Below, in pieces: positions 1 to 6,482 of a stretch of 12,232 nt of DNA. Source of the DNA: SIG603 sp964370635 (GTDB lineage: Bacteria; Bacillota; Clostridia; Oscillospirales; Acutalibacteraceae). The DNA lies in assembly GCA_964370635.1 (NCBI GenBank), contig CAYJJU010000037.1:1-12232 (forward strand), given 5' to 3'. The translations under genes were made by a program, and so were the position numbers. The notes under the pieces were generated by a model that was not told the origin of the DNA, searched no databases, and worked only from the letters and a program-made list of their open reading frames with translations. Position 1 is the stretch's first letter, and every line of letters begins with the position of its first letter.

Positions 1-19
1 CCCTACATCTGTCCGTCAA

Positions 20-63
20 TGTGACGAAAATTATTCTATTTCGTCACAGCCCCTTGTTTTTTT
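20..63 (+). terminator. Possible terminator of an upstream gene (or operator hairpin)
   Basis: A 10-bp perfect inverted repeat (TGTGACGAAA at 20-29, TTTCGTCACA at 39-48) encloses a 9-nt loop. A run of seven T follows at 57-63. Eight bases (GCCCCTTG) separate stem and T-run, more than in a canonical intrinsic terminator, so it could instead be a protein-binding palindrome just upstream of the marR-family promoter. The gene it would terminate lies outside the window. Confidence 0.4.
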
Positions 64-73
64 ATTAAAAGAC

Positions 74-102
74 TTGACAAATCAAATTAGTTAGTTTAAT
101 AT
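74..102 (+). promoter_or_regulatory. Sigma-A-type promoter of the MarR/GNAT unit
   Basis: TTGACA (74-79), a 17-bp spacer and TAATAT (97-102) match the housekeeping consensus closely. Transcription would start near 108-110, giving a leader of about 50 nt before the ATG at 161. The -10 and the predicted start lie inside a tandem-repeat block, so a protein bound there would block this promoter. Confidence 0.75.
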
Positions 103-143
103 AGTTAGTGTAAAGTAGTTAGTTTAAAGTAATCAGTTTAAGG
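88..143. repeat. Four tandem 14-bp repeats over the -10 and leader (candidate operator)
   Basis: Four consecutive 14-base units start at 88, 102, 116 and 130: TAGTTAGTTTAATA, TAGTTAGTGTAAAG, TAGTTAGTTTAAAG and TAATCAGTTTAAGG. Units 1-3 share TAGTTAGT exactly; unit 4 is diverged. They cover the -10 box and the start of the leader of the MarR gene, where an autoregulator would be expected to bind. MarR proteins usually bind palindromes, so a head-to-tail array is unusual. The repeat is seen directly; the operator role is inferred. Confidence 0.8.
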
Positions 144-160
144 TTAGAGGGAGCAGTAAT

Positions 161-619
161 ATGAATGGTAAATTGACAAAAGCACTACATAAGATAACAC
201 ACGATACTGCGCTGTATGAATTAAAGCGCCTTTATTCTCACGATAAAAAAAGTGAGCTTTCATACCATGACACGCTTTATCTTAACATTATAGAGGCACA
301 CCCGAATGAGTACACGTCTTCTCAGATTGCAGATTTGCTTAAAATAACTCGTCCGTCGGTAACAGAGAAAATAAATCAGTTATGCAAAAAAGGCTATATT
401 TTAAGAACGCAAAGTGAAACTGACAAAAGGGTGTTTTATCTCTCGATAAACCCCGATAGTCCTAAAGATTATGAAACGACAGCAAGCTATGAGAGCGAAA
501 TAGAGAGTAAAATTTTAGAAAAATTCGGCGAAAATAATGTAGATTTGTTTTGCGAATTGATTGAATTTTTGTCAGATTTATTGGCTGAGAATATAAGCGA
601 GGAAAAAGAGAATGTGTAA
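161..619 (+). CDS. MarR-family winged-helix transcriptional regulator
   Basis: This is a 152-residue cytoplasmic DNA-binding protein of typical MarR length. The winged-helix core is visible: helix-turn-helix at about 51-77 (TSSQIADLLKITRPSVTEKI) and a wing at about 80-96 containing the family's D-x-R pattern (D88-K-R90) followed by FYLS. N- and C-terminal helices (about 5-30 and 112-145) would form the dimer interface. The ATG at 161 follows AGAGGGAG (146-153) at 7 nt spacing. It is first in a two-gene unit; the acetyltransferase starts 39 nt after its stop. The 14-bp repeats over its promoter suggest autoregulation. The ligand cannot be read from the sequence. Confident for family, not for target genes. 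Confidence 0.9.
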   Translation: MNGKLTKALHKITHDTALYELKRLYSHDKKSELSYHDTLYLNIIEAHPNEYTSSQIADLLKITRPSVTEKINQLCKKGYILRTQSETDKRVFYLSINPDSPKDYETTASYESEIESKILEKFGENNVDLFCELIEFLSDLLAENISEEKENV

Positions 620-658
620 TCCACTTGGAAAAGACTTTAGCTTGAAAGGAATACTAAT

Positions 659-1195
659 ATGAGTTTAACAGAAAAAAATTTATCAAAAAAACTTCATAAC
701 TATAAAGAGATTTGTCGATTTATGAAAAGGGTTTTTCCAAAAGAGGAGATTATGCCGATGTGGCTTATAAGACTTTTGACACTTAAAAAAAATTATGATT
801 TTAAGGTGTATTATGACAAGGACTTGTTTGTGGGAATTTTGTTTACAATAATGAAAAAAGATACGGTGTTTGTGTTTTACCTTGCGGTAAATGATGAAAT
901 TCATTCAAAGGGTTATGGCTCAAAACTGCTAAAAGCATTATTTGATAAACACCCAGATAAATCTGTGAGCTTGTTTATTGAAACCATGGCGGATAAGGGT
1001 GCTGCAAACTATGGGCAAAGGCTAAAAAGGCTAGCATTTTATGAGCGAAACGGCTTTTTTCAAACGGGCATTAGGGCAGGGTTTAAGACTCCTTTTGTTG
1101 ATATTTTGTCTACCGATAAAAAATACAGCATAGAGGCGGCAAAGCAGCTTATAAAGCCAATACCCATGAAAATTTTTACGGCTGACAATTTTTAA
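659..1195 (+). CDS. GNAT-family N-acetyltransferase
   Basis: A 178-residue protein with the GNAT fold signature. Beta strand 4 (FVFYLAV, about 71-77) leads into the acetyl-CoA pyrophosphate loop S83-K-G-Y-G-S88 (Q/R-x-x-G-x-G/A type) and helix KLLKALF. The second half carries the motif-B pattern RLAFYERNGFFQTG (about 124-137). It is expected to move an acetyl group from acetyl-CoA to an unknown amine. AAAGGA (645-650) precedes the ATG at 8 nt. It lies 39 nt behind the MarR gene on the same strand with no terminator between, so co-transcription and MarR control are likely. MarR-GNAT pairs are often linked to stress or drug response, but the substrate is not visible here. Confidence 0.85.
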   Translation: MSLTEKNLSKKLHNYKEICRFMKRVFPKEEIMPMWLIRLLTLKKNYDFKVYYDKDLFVGILFTIMKKDTVFVFYLAVNDEIHSKGYGSKLLKALFDKHPDKSVSLFIETMADKGAANYGQRLKRLAFYERNGFFQTGIRAGFKTPFVDILSTDKKYSIEAAKQLIKPIPMKIFTADNF

Positions 1196-1270
1196 TACAC
1201 AGTTAATTTCAAACTTGAGCTATTATTACCCACCACCTATGTACTTACTCTACGATTTTAAAATTAATAT

Positions 1271-1302
1271 AGGCATTTTTCAAAAAATATTGAAAAATGC
1301 CT
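1271..1302. repeat. 12-bp perfect palindrome overlapping the trk promoter
   Basis: AGGCATTTTTCA (1271-1282) and TGAAAAATGCCT (1291-1302) are exact reverse complements around an 8-base AT loop. The right arm includes most of the -35 hexamer of the trkA promoter. It could terminate transcription from the GNAT gene, but no clean T-run follows (TATATTGTTG), so a repressor or activator site is the better alternative. Confidence 0.75.
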
Positions 1303-1318
1303 TATATTGTTGTATACT
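1290..1318 (+). promoter_or_regulatory. Promoter of trkA-trkH
   Basis: TTGAAA (1290-1295), a 17-bp spacer and TATACT (1313-1318) give a good housekeeping promoter. The leader to the trkA ATG at 1376 would be about 50 nt. The -35 lies in the palindrome at 1271-1302, so a factor bound there could control potassium uptake. No c-di-AMP (ydaO-type) riboswitch fits in the short leader. Confidence 0.65.
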
Positions 1319-1375
1319 GAAAATCAGTAGGAAAGTATAAAATTACATGTTAAACTTAGAAAGGCATAGTCTGTT

Positions 1376-2737
1376 ATGAATATTATCGTTGTAGGTGCGG
1401 GCAAGGTTGGTGCTACAATAGCAAGCTATTTGTGCGAGGAAAACCATGACATCACCGTTATAGATAAAAGAGAATCCGTTTTAGAGGAGCTCATGAACGG
1501 GGTCGATATACAAGCCGTCTGTGGAGATGGCGCAATTTGCTCTGTTTTATCAGAAGCCGAGGTGGAAAAAGCGTATCTTGTTATAGCTACCACAGGCTCT
1601 GATGAAATTAATTTATTATGCTGCATGACCGCCAGAAAAATGGGGGCAAGACACTGTATTGCAAGGGTAAGAAACCCGAGTTATATAAAGCAAATTCCCT
1701 TTATGAGGACACAACTGGGCCTTTCTATGATAGTAAACCCAGATTCGCAAACTGCTATAGAGATTTCAAGGACGCTGAGATTTCCCTCGGCGATTAAAAT
1801 AGATGGATTTTCAAAAAACAGGGTAGATTTAATTGAGCTCAATGTTAATTCAAGCTCAAAACTTCTAAACCTCTCTTTGGCGCAGCTCTCAAAAGTGTTT
1901 AAGGTTAAAATGCTTGTTTGCGCCATAAAAAGAGGCGAAAAGGTAATTATCCCTAAAGGCGATATGGTGATTAGCGAGGGCGATAAAATATATGTTACGG
2001 CCTCTCACGCCCATTTAAACAAGTTTTTTAAAGCCATGGGAATACTGAAAAACCCAATAAAAACGGTTATGATTATTGGCGGAGGCAGGGTGGCGTTTTA
2101 TCTTGCAGGACAACTCGAAGAAATAGGAATGCAGGTTAAAATAATAGAAAATAACGAAGAAACCTGCATGGCTTTAGCCGAAAAACTTCCAAAAACCACA
2201 ATAATCCATGGCGACGGAACAAAGCAAGAGCTCCTTTTAGAGGAGGGAATAGACACGGTAGACGCCTGCATTTCTCTTACAGGCATTGATGAAGAAAATA
2301 TGATTATTTCCATGTATGCAAGCACTAAAAATGTGAGAAAAATTGTCACTAAGATAAATAGGACGGCGCTTATCAATCTTGCAAAAAGCCTTGGCAATGA
2401 TACAATAGTATCCACAAGAGAAACCACTGCCAACACTATTTTGCAGTATATTAGGGCAAAGCAAAATACAGATGGCAACAAAATAAAAACGCTGACAAAA
2501 CTCGTAGATGGCAAGGCTGAGGCCTTGGAGTTTTTCGTAAGCTCGAAAACCAAATGGCTTAATATTCCTCTTAAGAACTTAAAAATAAGGGACAGGGCAA
2601 TTATTGCGGGAATAGTCCGCTCTAATGAAACGGTTATTCCTGGCGGTGACGATGTAATTAAGTTTAATGATAATGTAATAGTGGTTACCACTGACCGACA
2701 TATTAAAGACATAGAAGATATAGTCGAAGATTTTTAG
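1376..2737 (+). CDS. trkA: Trk potassium-uptake regulatory subunit TrkA
   Basis: A 453-residue cytoplasmic regulator of the TrkH potassium channel, with the usual full-length duplicated architecture. The first Rossmann/RCK domain starts at residue 1 with G7-A-G-K-V-G12 and acidic D30 for NAD(H) ribose, plus GDG at 50-52. A first TrkA-C domain spans about 140-220. A second RCK domain starts near 229 with GGGRVA (235-240), E258 and GDGT (279-282). A second TrkA-C domain ends the protein (about 375-450). The second glycine loop ends in A rather than G, as is common in the second half. AGAAAGG (1358-1364) precedes the ATG. trkH follows 91 nt later on the same strand, so both subunits of one complex are encoded together. 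Confidence 0.95.
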   Translation: MNIIVVGAGKVGATIASYLCEENHDITVIDKRESVLEELMNGVDIQAVCGDGAICSVLSEAEVEKAYLVIATTGSDEINLLCCMTARKMGARHCIARVRNPSYIKQIPFMRTQLGLSMIVNPDSQTAIEISRTLRFPSAIKIDGFSKNRVDLIELNVNSSSKLLNLSLAQLSKVFKVKMLVCAIKRGEKVIIPKGDMVISEGDKIYVTASHAHLNKFFKAMGILKNPIKTVMIIGGGRVAFYLAGQLEEIGMQVKIIENNEETCMALAEKLPKTTIIHGDGTKQELLLEEGIDTVDACISLTGIDEENMIISMYASTKNVRKIVTKINRTALINLAKSLGNDTIVSTRETTANTILQYIRAKQNTDGNKIKTLTKLVDGKAEALEFFVSSKTKWLNIPLKNLKIRDRAIIAGIVRSNETVIPGGDDVIKFNDNVIVVTTDRHIKDIEDIVEDF

Positions 2738-2761
2738 AGGCTTGAAATCCTTAAAATAAGC

Positions 2762-2812
2762 ATAGCTAACACAGATGAAGTTAGGCTGTGCTATACCCAG
2801 TCGCAAAGCGAC
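2762..2812 (+). promoter_or_regulatory. Small structured leader between trkA and trkH
   Basis: The 91-nt gap between trkA and trkH holds two short stems. AGCTAAC (2764-2770) can pair with GTTAGGCT (2780-2787) with one bulged G. GTCGC-AAA-GCGAC (2800-2812) is a perfect 5-bp stem with a 3-base loop. An alternative pairing of ATAGC (2762-2766) with GCTAT (2790-2794) would compete with the first. The last stem ends five bases before the trkH ribosome binding site GGAG (2818-2821), so it could tune TrkH translation relative to TrkA. Not a recognised riboswitch class. Confidence 0.4.
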
Positions 2813-2828
2813 GGAATGGAGCATCAAT

Positions 2829-4271
2829 ATGAATTATGCTGTAGTCTCAAAGACTCTCAGTAGAATAATGTTTATAGTTGCACTTTTGTTATCTCTACCC
2901 ATGTGTGTGTCACTCTATTATGGCGAGGGGATATTTGAGGTGTATTTAATTCCAATACTGACAATATTGGCACTGTCCACACTCTTGCAGTTTGCGTTTA
3001 AAACAAAGGCGTCTATGCATGCGAGAGAGGGATATGTAATTGTGGCACTAAGCTGGATACTGCTTTCTGCATTTGGATGCATCCCATTTGTTTTAAGCGG
3101 ACACATCCCCTCGGTGGTAGATGCCTTTTTTGAAACGGTATCGGGCTTTACGACGACCGGAAGCAGTATTTTGACCAATATAGAAGCCCTGCCAAAAAGC
3201 TTGCTGTTTTGGCGCAGTTTTACGCACTGGATAGGCGGAATGGGCGTGCTGGTGTTTGTGCTTGCGGTGCTGCCGAGTGCACATGGAACCGAAATGCATT
3301 TAATGAGGGCAGAGGTTCCGGGGCCTAAGGTGGGTAAACTTGTAAGTAAAACAAGATTTACCGCAAGGCTTTTATATGCTATTTATTTTGGACTTACCGT
3401 TTTAGAGATTATATGCCTACTCGTTGTAGGACAACCTCTTTTTGACAGCACCGTAAACGCCTTTGCAACAGCGGGAACGGGCGGTTTTTCTGTGCTTAAC
3501 ACAAGCATAGGCGGATATGCAAGCCCTGCGGTTGAATATATTATCAGTATTTTTATGCTTTTGTTTGGCATAAACTTTAATCTGTTTTACTATTTATTGA
3601 TAAGGAAATTTTCGCTTACGCTTAAAAACGAGGAACTCAGAAGCTATTTAATTATAATTGCAGTCGCAATTACCTTAATATTCATAAATATTTACCCACT
3701 GTATGAAAATGTTGAGCAAACATTTAGGGCTTCGTTCTTCCAAGTTTCCTCCATAATTACAACAACAGGCTTTGGTACGGCGGATTTCAACAGTTGGCCG
3801 GTGTTTTCACAGGCAATTTTGGTGCTACTGATGTTCATAGGAGCAAGTGCCGGCTCGACGGGTGGCGGCTTAAAGGTAAGTCGTGTGATAATTTTGTTTA
3901 AACAAGGGATAAAAGAAATAAAAAGGACGCTAAATCCACGTTCTGTTGTCGCAGTCAAAATGGATAAAAAGGCCCTTTCACCGACGGTCTTACATGGCGT
4001 TGGCGTGTTTTTTGTGGTGTATATGTTTGTAATGGGAGTATCAATACTTCTTTTATCGCTAGACGGATTTGATATAACCACCACAGCAACGGCCGTAATA
4101 GCCTGTATTAACAATATAGGCCCAGGCCTTGGCGAGGTAGGACCCATGGGGAATTTTGCAAACTTCAGCGATTTTGGCAAGTTGATATTAAGCTTTAATA
4201 TGCTCGCAGGCAGACTTGAAATATTCCCAATGCTAATACTGTTTTATATCCCAACTTGGAGAAAATCGTAA
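2829..4271 (+). CDS. trkH: Trk potassium-uptake membrane subunit TrkH
   Basis: A polytopic membrane channel for K+ uptake, partner of TrkA. I choose the ATG at 2829 (480 residues) because GGAG at 2818-2821 sits 7 nt upstream. The frame stays open to an ATG at 2775, but that has no ribosome binding site and would add 18 polar residues. The four pore-loop repeats of the SKT family are visible: TTTGSS (108-113), TAGTGG (214-219), TTTGFG (311-316) and NNIGPGLG (428-435), each with the conserved filter glycine. The glycine/serine-rich stretch GASAGSTGGG (338-347) matches the intramembrane gating loop of the third repeat. Multiple hydrophobic helices are seen throughout, including the N-terminal one at about 10-30. 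The C-terminus GRLEIFPMLILF is typical. Length is normal. Confidence 0.95.
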   Translation: MNYAVVSKTLSRIMFIVALLLSLPMCVSLYYGEGIFEVYLIPILTILALSTLLQFAFKTKASMHAREGYVIVALSWILLSAFGCIPFVLSGHIPSVVDAFFETVSGFTTTGSSILTNIEALPKSLLFWRSFTHWIGGMGVLVFVLAVLPSAHGTEMHLMRAEVPGPKVGKLVSKTRFTARLLYAIYFGLTVLEIICLLVVGQPLFDSTVNAFATAGTGGFSVLNTSIGGYASPAVEYIISIFMLLFGINFNLFYYLLIRKFSLTLKNEELRSYLIIIAVAITLIFINIYPLYENVEQTFRASFFQVSSIITTTGFGTADFNSWPVFSQAILVLLMFIGASAGSTGGGLKVSRVIILFKQGIKEIKRTLNPRSVVAVKMDKKALSPTVLHGVGVFFVVYMFVMGVSILLLSLDGFDITTTATAVIACINNIGPGLGEVGPMGNFANFSDFGKLILSFNMLAGRLEIFPMLILFYIPTWRKS

Positions 4272-4290
4272 GATAAATCTAAATACAAAA

Positions 4291-4324
4291 GGCAAGGTTT
4301 TAGGGGGATACCCAAAACCTTGCC
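4291..4324 (-). repeat. Dispersed palindrome, copy 1 (terminator-like on minus strand)
   Basis: GGCAAGGTTTT (4291-4301) and AAAACCTTGCC (4314-4324) form an 11-bp stem that extends inward by GGG/CCC past one extra A. Read on the minus strand, the hairpin is followed by TTTTGTATTT, which makes it a plausible intrinsic terminator for minus-strand transcription arriving from ung. On the plus strand no T-run follows. It is one of four related copies in the window. Confidence 0.75.
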
Positions 4325-4348
4325 CAAACTGCCCTAAAACCCACAACC

Positions 4349-4383
4349 GCAGCAAAGTCAGCCAGTTTGGCTGACTTTGCTGC
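4349..4383. repeat. 16-bp perfect hairpin inside the trkH-ung gap
   Basis: GCAGCAAAGTCAGCCA (4349-4364) and TGGCTGACTTTGCTGC (4368-4383) are exact reverse complements with a 3-base loop (GTT). This is the strongest hairpin in the window. It is followed by TTCCTGC on the plus strand and GGTTGTGGG on the minus strand, so there is no convincing T-run in either direction. It belongs to the hairpin cluster at 4291-4560. Confidence 0.8.
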
Positions 4384-4486
4384 TTCCTGCGTCACAAACA
4401 CTTTAAAATTTCCCTCATATACCCTCGTATTACTCGGTCATTTGAAAGTATTTGTTCCTTGTCTTGCAGATTTTTGGGCAGTCCGA

Positions 4487-4525
4487 CAGCGTATGCAAAA
4501 AAGTAGGACTTTTTTACACACGCTG
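4487..4525 (-). repeat. 18-bp hairpin with two wobble pairs on the minus strand
   Basis: Read on the minus strand, CAGCGTGTGTAAAAAAGT and ACTTTTTTGCATACGCTG pair over 18 positions around a CCT loop. The only two non-Watson-Crick positions are G-U pairs. On the plus strand these same positions are A-C mismatches. The structure is therefore more stable as minus-strand RNA, that is, in the 3' region of an ung transcript. It abuts copy 2 of the dispersed palindrome with one base between. Confidence 0.7.
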
Positions 4526-4526
4526 A

Positions 4527-4560
4527 GCAAGGTTTTAGGGTGATACCCCAAAACCTTGCC
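4527..4560. repeat. Dispersed palindrome, copy 2
   Basis: GCAAGGTTTT (4527-4536) and AAAACCTTGC (4550-4559) form a 10-bp stem. On the minus strand a G-U pair and three G-C pairs extend it to 14 positions with a 5-base loop. On the plus strand, TTTTAAATT follows, so this copy is the plausible terminator for trkH read-through. On the minus strand it lies 8 nt after the ung stop and runs straight into the next hairpin without a T-run. Confidence 0.75.
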
Positions 4561-4567
4561 TTTTAAA

Positions 4568-5236
4568 TTATAGTTTATCCCACTCTATTGTGGACAAATT
4601 GTTGTTTGCTAAAAATTCATTTGCCAGCTTAAAATGATTAGAGCCGAAAAATCCACCGTGGGCAGAAAGTGGCGACGGGTGAACGCTTTGCAAGACGAGG
4701 TGCCTTTCGTTTGTGACAAGCTTTGCCTTGCTCCTTGCATTAGCGCCCCAGAGTAAAAATACCTTTGGGCTGTGGCTTTCATTTAGCTTAATAATAATTT
4801 CATCTGTAAGCACTTCCCAACCTTTGCCCTTGTGGGAGTTTGCCATGCCGGCCCTTACGGTAAGGGCGGTGTTTAAGAGCAGTACACCTTGCTTTGCCCA
4901 GTTAGTAAGCTCTCCACACTGTGGCATTTTTACATTAAATTCGCTTTCAATTTCTTTAAATATATTTTTTAAAGAGGGCGGGAGAGCCACGCCTTTTTTT
5001 ACAGAAAAGCTAAGGCCATGCGCTTGATTTTCCCCATGGTACGGGTCTTGACCTAAAATTACGACCTTGGTATCACGGCAAGACGTGAGTTTTAGAGCAC
5101 TGAATATGTCAAACATCGGCGGATAGATAGTATGCGTTTTATATTCTGTTTTTAAAAATTCTCTGAGCTTTAAGTAATAATCCTTTTGAAATTCCTCGCT
5201 TAAAAGCTCATCCCAGTCATTATCAAACTTTACCAT
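4568..5236 (-). CDS. ung: Uracil-DNA glycosylase, family 1
   Basis: A 222-residue base-excision repair enzyme that removes uracil from DNA; full length for the family. All diagnostic motifs are present in order: the catalytic water-activating loop G62-QDPYHG-68 with Asp64, followed by ENQAHGLSFSV; LLLNTALTVRAG with the uracil-reading Asn122; VFLLWGANA (159-167); and the DNA-intercalation loop H186-PSPLS-191 followed by GGFFGSNHF. The ATG at 5236 follows AAGGAG (minus strand, 5248-5243) at 6 nt. It stands alone, convergent with trkH, with the hairpin cluster starting 8 nt after its stop. No clear promoter is seen upstream. Nothing is missing or unusual in the protein. Confidence 0.97.
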   Translation of the reverse strand: MVKFDNDWDELLSEEFQKDYYLKLREFLKTEYKTHTIYPPMFDIFSALKLTSCRDTKVVILGQDPYHGENQAHGLSFSVKKGVALPPSLKNIFKEIESEFNVKMPQCGELTNWAKQGVLLLNTALTVRAGMANSHKGKGWEVLTDEIIIKLNESHSPKVFLLWGANARSKAKLVTNERHLVLQSVHPSPLSAHGGFFGSNHFKLANEFLANNNLSTIEWDKL

Positions 5237-5380
5237 AAGAAACTCCTTAATTTTTCTGTTAAAGAAATTACAAACACATAGCCATATACAGTGGGAGATA
5301 AATGATATTGTCCTTAATCATTACATCTTTAGGGTATAAAACATATTTTTCTCCGATATTTCGGCTAAATTTTTTGAAAT

Positions 5381-5427
5381 ACACGAAAACGCAAGTTAAT
5401 GTACGCTGATTTAACACGAAAACGCAA
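5381..5427. repeat. Pair of 14-bp direct repeats, 33 bp apart
   Basis: ACACGAAAACGCAA occurs exactly at 5381-5394 and 5414-5427. The 33-bp period shows weaker similarity past the exact core (TTA and CT shared at equal positions). Two units only, so this is not a CRISPR array. It may be a small tandem duplication or paired protein-binding sites. Confidence 0.6.
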
Positions 5428-5476
5428 ATTATAATAAGCTCGACTAGCATGGTTTCTTTATCCACTGCTTCTCGCT

Positions 5477-5505
5477 CATTATAAGGAATATATGAGCGCA
5501 GTTGC
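5477..5505 (+). repeat. Diverged direct repeat, unit A (partner at 5657-5685)
   Basis: A 29-base segment beginning CATTATAAGGAATATATGAG matches 21 of 29 positions, ungapped, with 5657-5685 (beginning CATATAAAGGATTATATAAG). Unit A also lies inside an interrupted palindrome: CGCTCAT at 5473-5479 and ATGAGCG at 5492-5498. The duplication looks old. The function is unknown. Confidence 0.45.
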
Positions 5506-5656
5506 TCTTTTTATTTTTGCATTTAATAAAATTTTACGGTTTATGTATTTTCAATTATACTATATTTATATCTGACTTTCAAAGCTACCATTCTTTACAG
5601 CAACCCAAATTCGATTTTAAGCGAATTAAACCTCTCTTTTTCATGCGGTTTTACTT

Positions 5657-5685
5657 CATATAAAGGATTATATAAGCAGTGTTGC
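5657..5685 (+). repeat. Diverged direct repeat, unit B (partner at 5477-5505)
   Basis: This is the second copy of the 29-base segment, 180 bp from the first. It is preceded by GTTTTACTTCA (5648-5658), which recurs at 5707-5717 across the stop codon of the hydrolase gene. This suggests that small duplications have shaped the area downstream of that gene. Confidence 0.45.
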
Positions 5686-5709
5686 ATGACATCTGAGTCT
5701 AATACCGTT

Positions 5710-6477
5710 TTACTTCAATAACGGCAAAAGCCATTTAGAGATATGTTCAAATGCTACTTCAGTTACATTTTCTAATTCATGTGTGCCATTTTCAATTTCA
5801 ATATGAGTAACATCTCTACCATTTGATTTCATTAACTCATATCCTATTCTTGCGTCAGTAATTCTAAAAATATTATCTGCTGTCCCTTGTAAAAACAATA
5901 CTGGACATGAAATATTTTTTACCGTGTGTACAGGTGCATTACTGACAACATCTGTACAAAACTCAAGTCCAAAATCTTTGATTTTTCCACCATTAGACAA
6001 CGTTTCAATATTGTCTGATAGCCACTTTGCAGGACTTCCACTTCCCATGAAAATATTTGAGGTAATGCAAGTTCCAACAGAAATAATGAATTTGATAACA
6101 TCAGTTTCTGCCGCAAGTCTGAAAGCAGCGACTGACCCTGAACTAAAAGCATAACATCCAATTTTATTATTATCAGAAAAAGCTTGCTCTTTAATATAAT
6201 CAATGATATCTATAAGGTTTTCTTTCCACCTATTATATGTCATTTCACTGTAATCTCCGCCTGTTTCACCGCATCCAAAAAAATCAAATGTAACTAAAGC
6301 TATGTTATTTTGCATAGCAAATTCACACAGTTTTTCGGTCGGAGTCCATAATTGTCTGCGCCCTTTCCATCCGTGACAGTACACAATTACAGGTAAGTTT
6401 GTAGAATTTTCATTTGGGAGATAAACTGTGCCTACGTTTTTATCATTTTTATCAAGCTTAAAGCTATAATTATACAT
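5710..6477 (-). CDS. Alpha/beta hydrolase (dienelactone-hydrolase/peptidase-like)
   Basis: A 255-residue soluble serine hydrolase with no signal peptide. The fold markers are in order: the oxyanion-hole HG motif (YCHGWKG, H35-G36), FDFFGCGETGG (65-74), the nucleophile elbow A110-F-S112-S-G114, the acid Asp201 in LQGTADNIF, and the base His233 in ENGTHEL. The elbow is A-x-S-x-G rather than G-x-S-x-G, which this superfamily tolerates. The substrate is unknown (ester or small peptide). GGGAG (6490-6486) lies inside the last codons of the upstream glycosylase gene, whose stop is only 5 nt before this ATG, so translation is coupled. It is the last gene of a three-gene operon. A lysophospholipase-like or acyl-peptidase role cannot be excluded. 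Confidence 0.85.
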   Translation of the reverse strand: MYNYSFKLDKNDKNVGTVYLPNENSTNLPVIVYCHGWKGRRQLWTPTEKLCEFAMQNNIALVTFDFFGCGETGGDYSEMTYNRWKENLIDIIDYIKEQAFSDNNKIGCYAFSSGSVAAFRLAAETDVIKFIISVGTCITSNIFMGSGSPAKWLSDNIETLSNGGKIKDFGLEFCTDVVSNAPVHTVKNISCPVLFLQGTADNIFRITDARIGYELMKSNGRDVTHIEIENGTHELENVTEVAFEHISKWLLPLLK

Positions 6478-6482
6478 TTATA

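Larger units (their letters stand above)
4291..4560 (-). other. Cluster of four hairpins between convergent trkH and ung
   Basis: The 296-bp trkH-ung gap contains no gene. Two copies of the dispersed palindrome (4291 and 4527) bracket a 16-bp perfect hairpin and an 18-bp wobble hairpin. The T-runs of the outer copies point outward in both directions, so each convergent transcript would traverse the whole cluster before its best terminator. The 103 bp between the two inner hairpins (4384-4486) shows no further structure I can support. It may be a terminator cluster, a structured 3'-UTR or a small non-autonomous repeat element; only copy searches in the genome can separate these. Confidence 0.55.
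5237..5709. other. 473-bp gap between ung and the hydrolase: no convincing gene
   Basis: Very AT-rich. A minus-strand 65-codon frame (5465 down to 5268, GTG start) exists, but it lacks a strong ribosome binding site and recognisable domain, and it spans a direct repeat. A plus-strand 27-codon hydrophobic frame at 5492 follows TAAGGA at only 4 nt and is not conserved in the diverged second copy of its start region. I see short degenerate repeats (separate entries) and no clear terminator for the hydrolase operon, whose stop is at 5710. Confidence 0.5.

Noticed and set aside
2762..2828. Possible GEMM (c-di-GMP) or ydaO (c-di-AMP) riboswitch before trkH, because of GCAAAGC
   Set aside because: Only the short GCAAAGC string matches; the conserved paired regions and the length needed for either class are absent.
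2775..2828. Upstream ATG extending trkH by 18 residues
   Set aside because: No ribosome binding site precedes it, while the ATG at 2829 has GGAG at 7 nt and begins at the expected N-terminus.
4392..4562. Minus-strand open frame of about 57 codons through the hairpin cluster
   Set aside because: There is no start codon near its 5' end and no ribosome binding site, and it runs through two hairpins; openness is explained by the palindromes.
5381..5427. CRISPR-like repeat pair
   Set aside because: There are only two 14-bp units with a 19-bp gap and no cas genes; too short and too few for an array.
5268..5465. 65-codon minus-strand frame with GTG start
   Set aside because: The RBS is weak and there is no recognisable domain; part of the frame simply encodes the 14-bp direct repeat twice.
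5492..5575. 27-residue hydrophobic plus-strand peptide after TAAGGA
   Set aside because: RBS spacing is only 4 nt, and the start codon is lost in the diverged repeat copy at 5657-5685.
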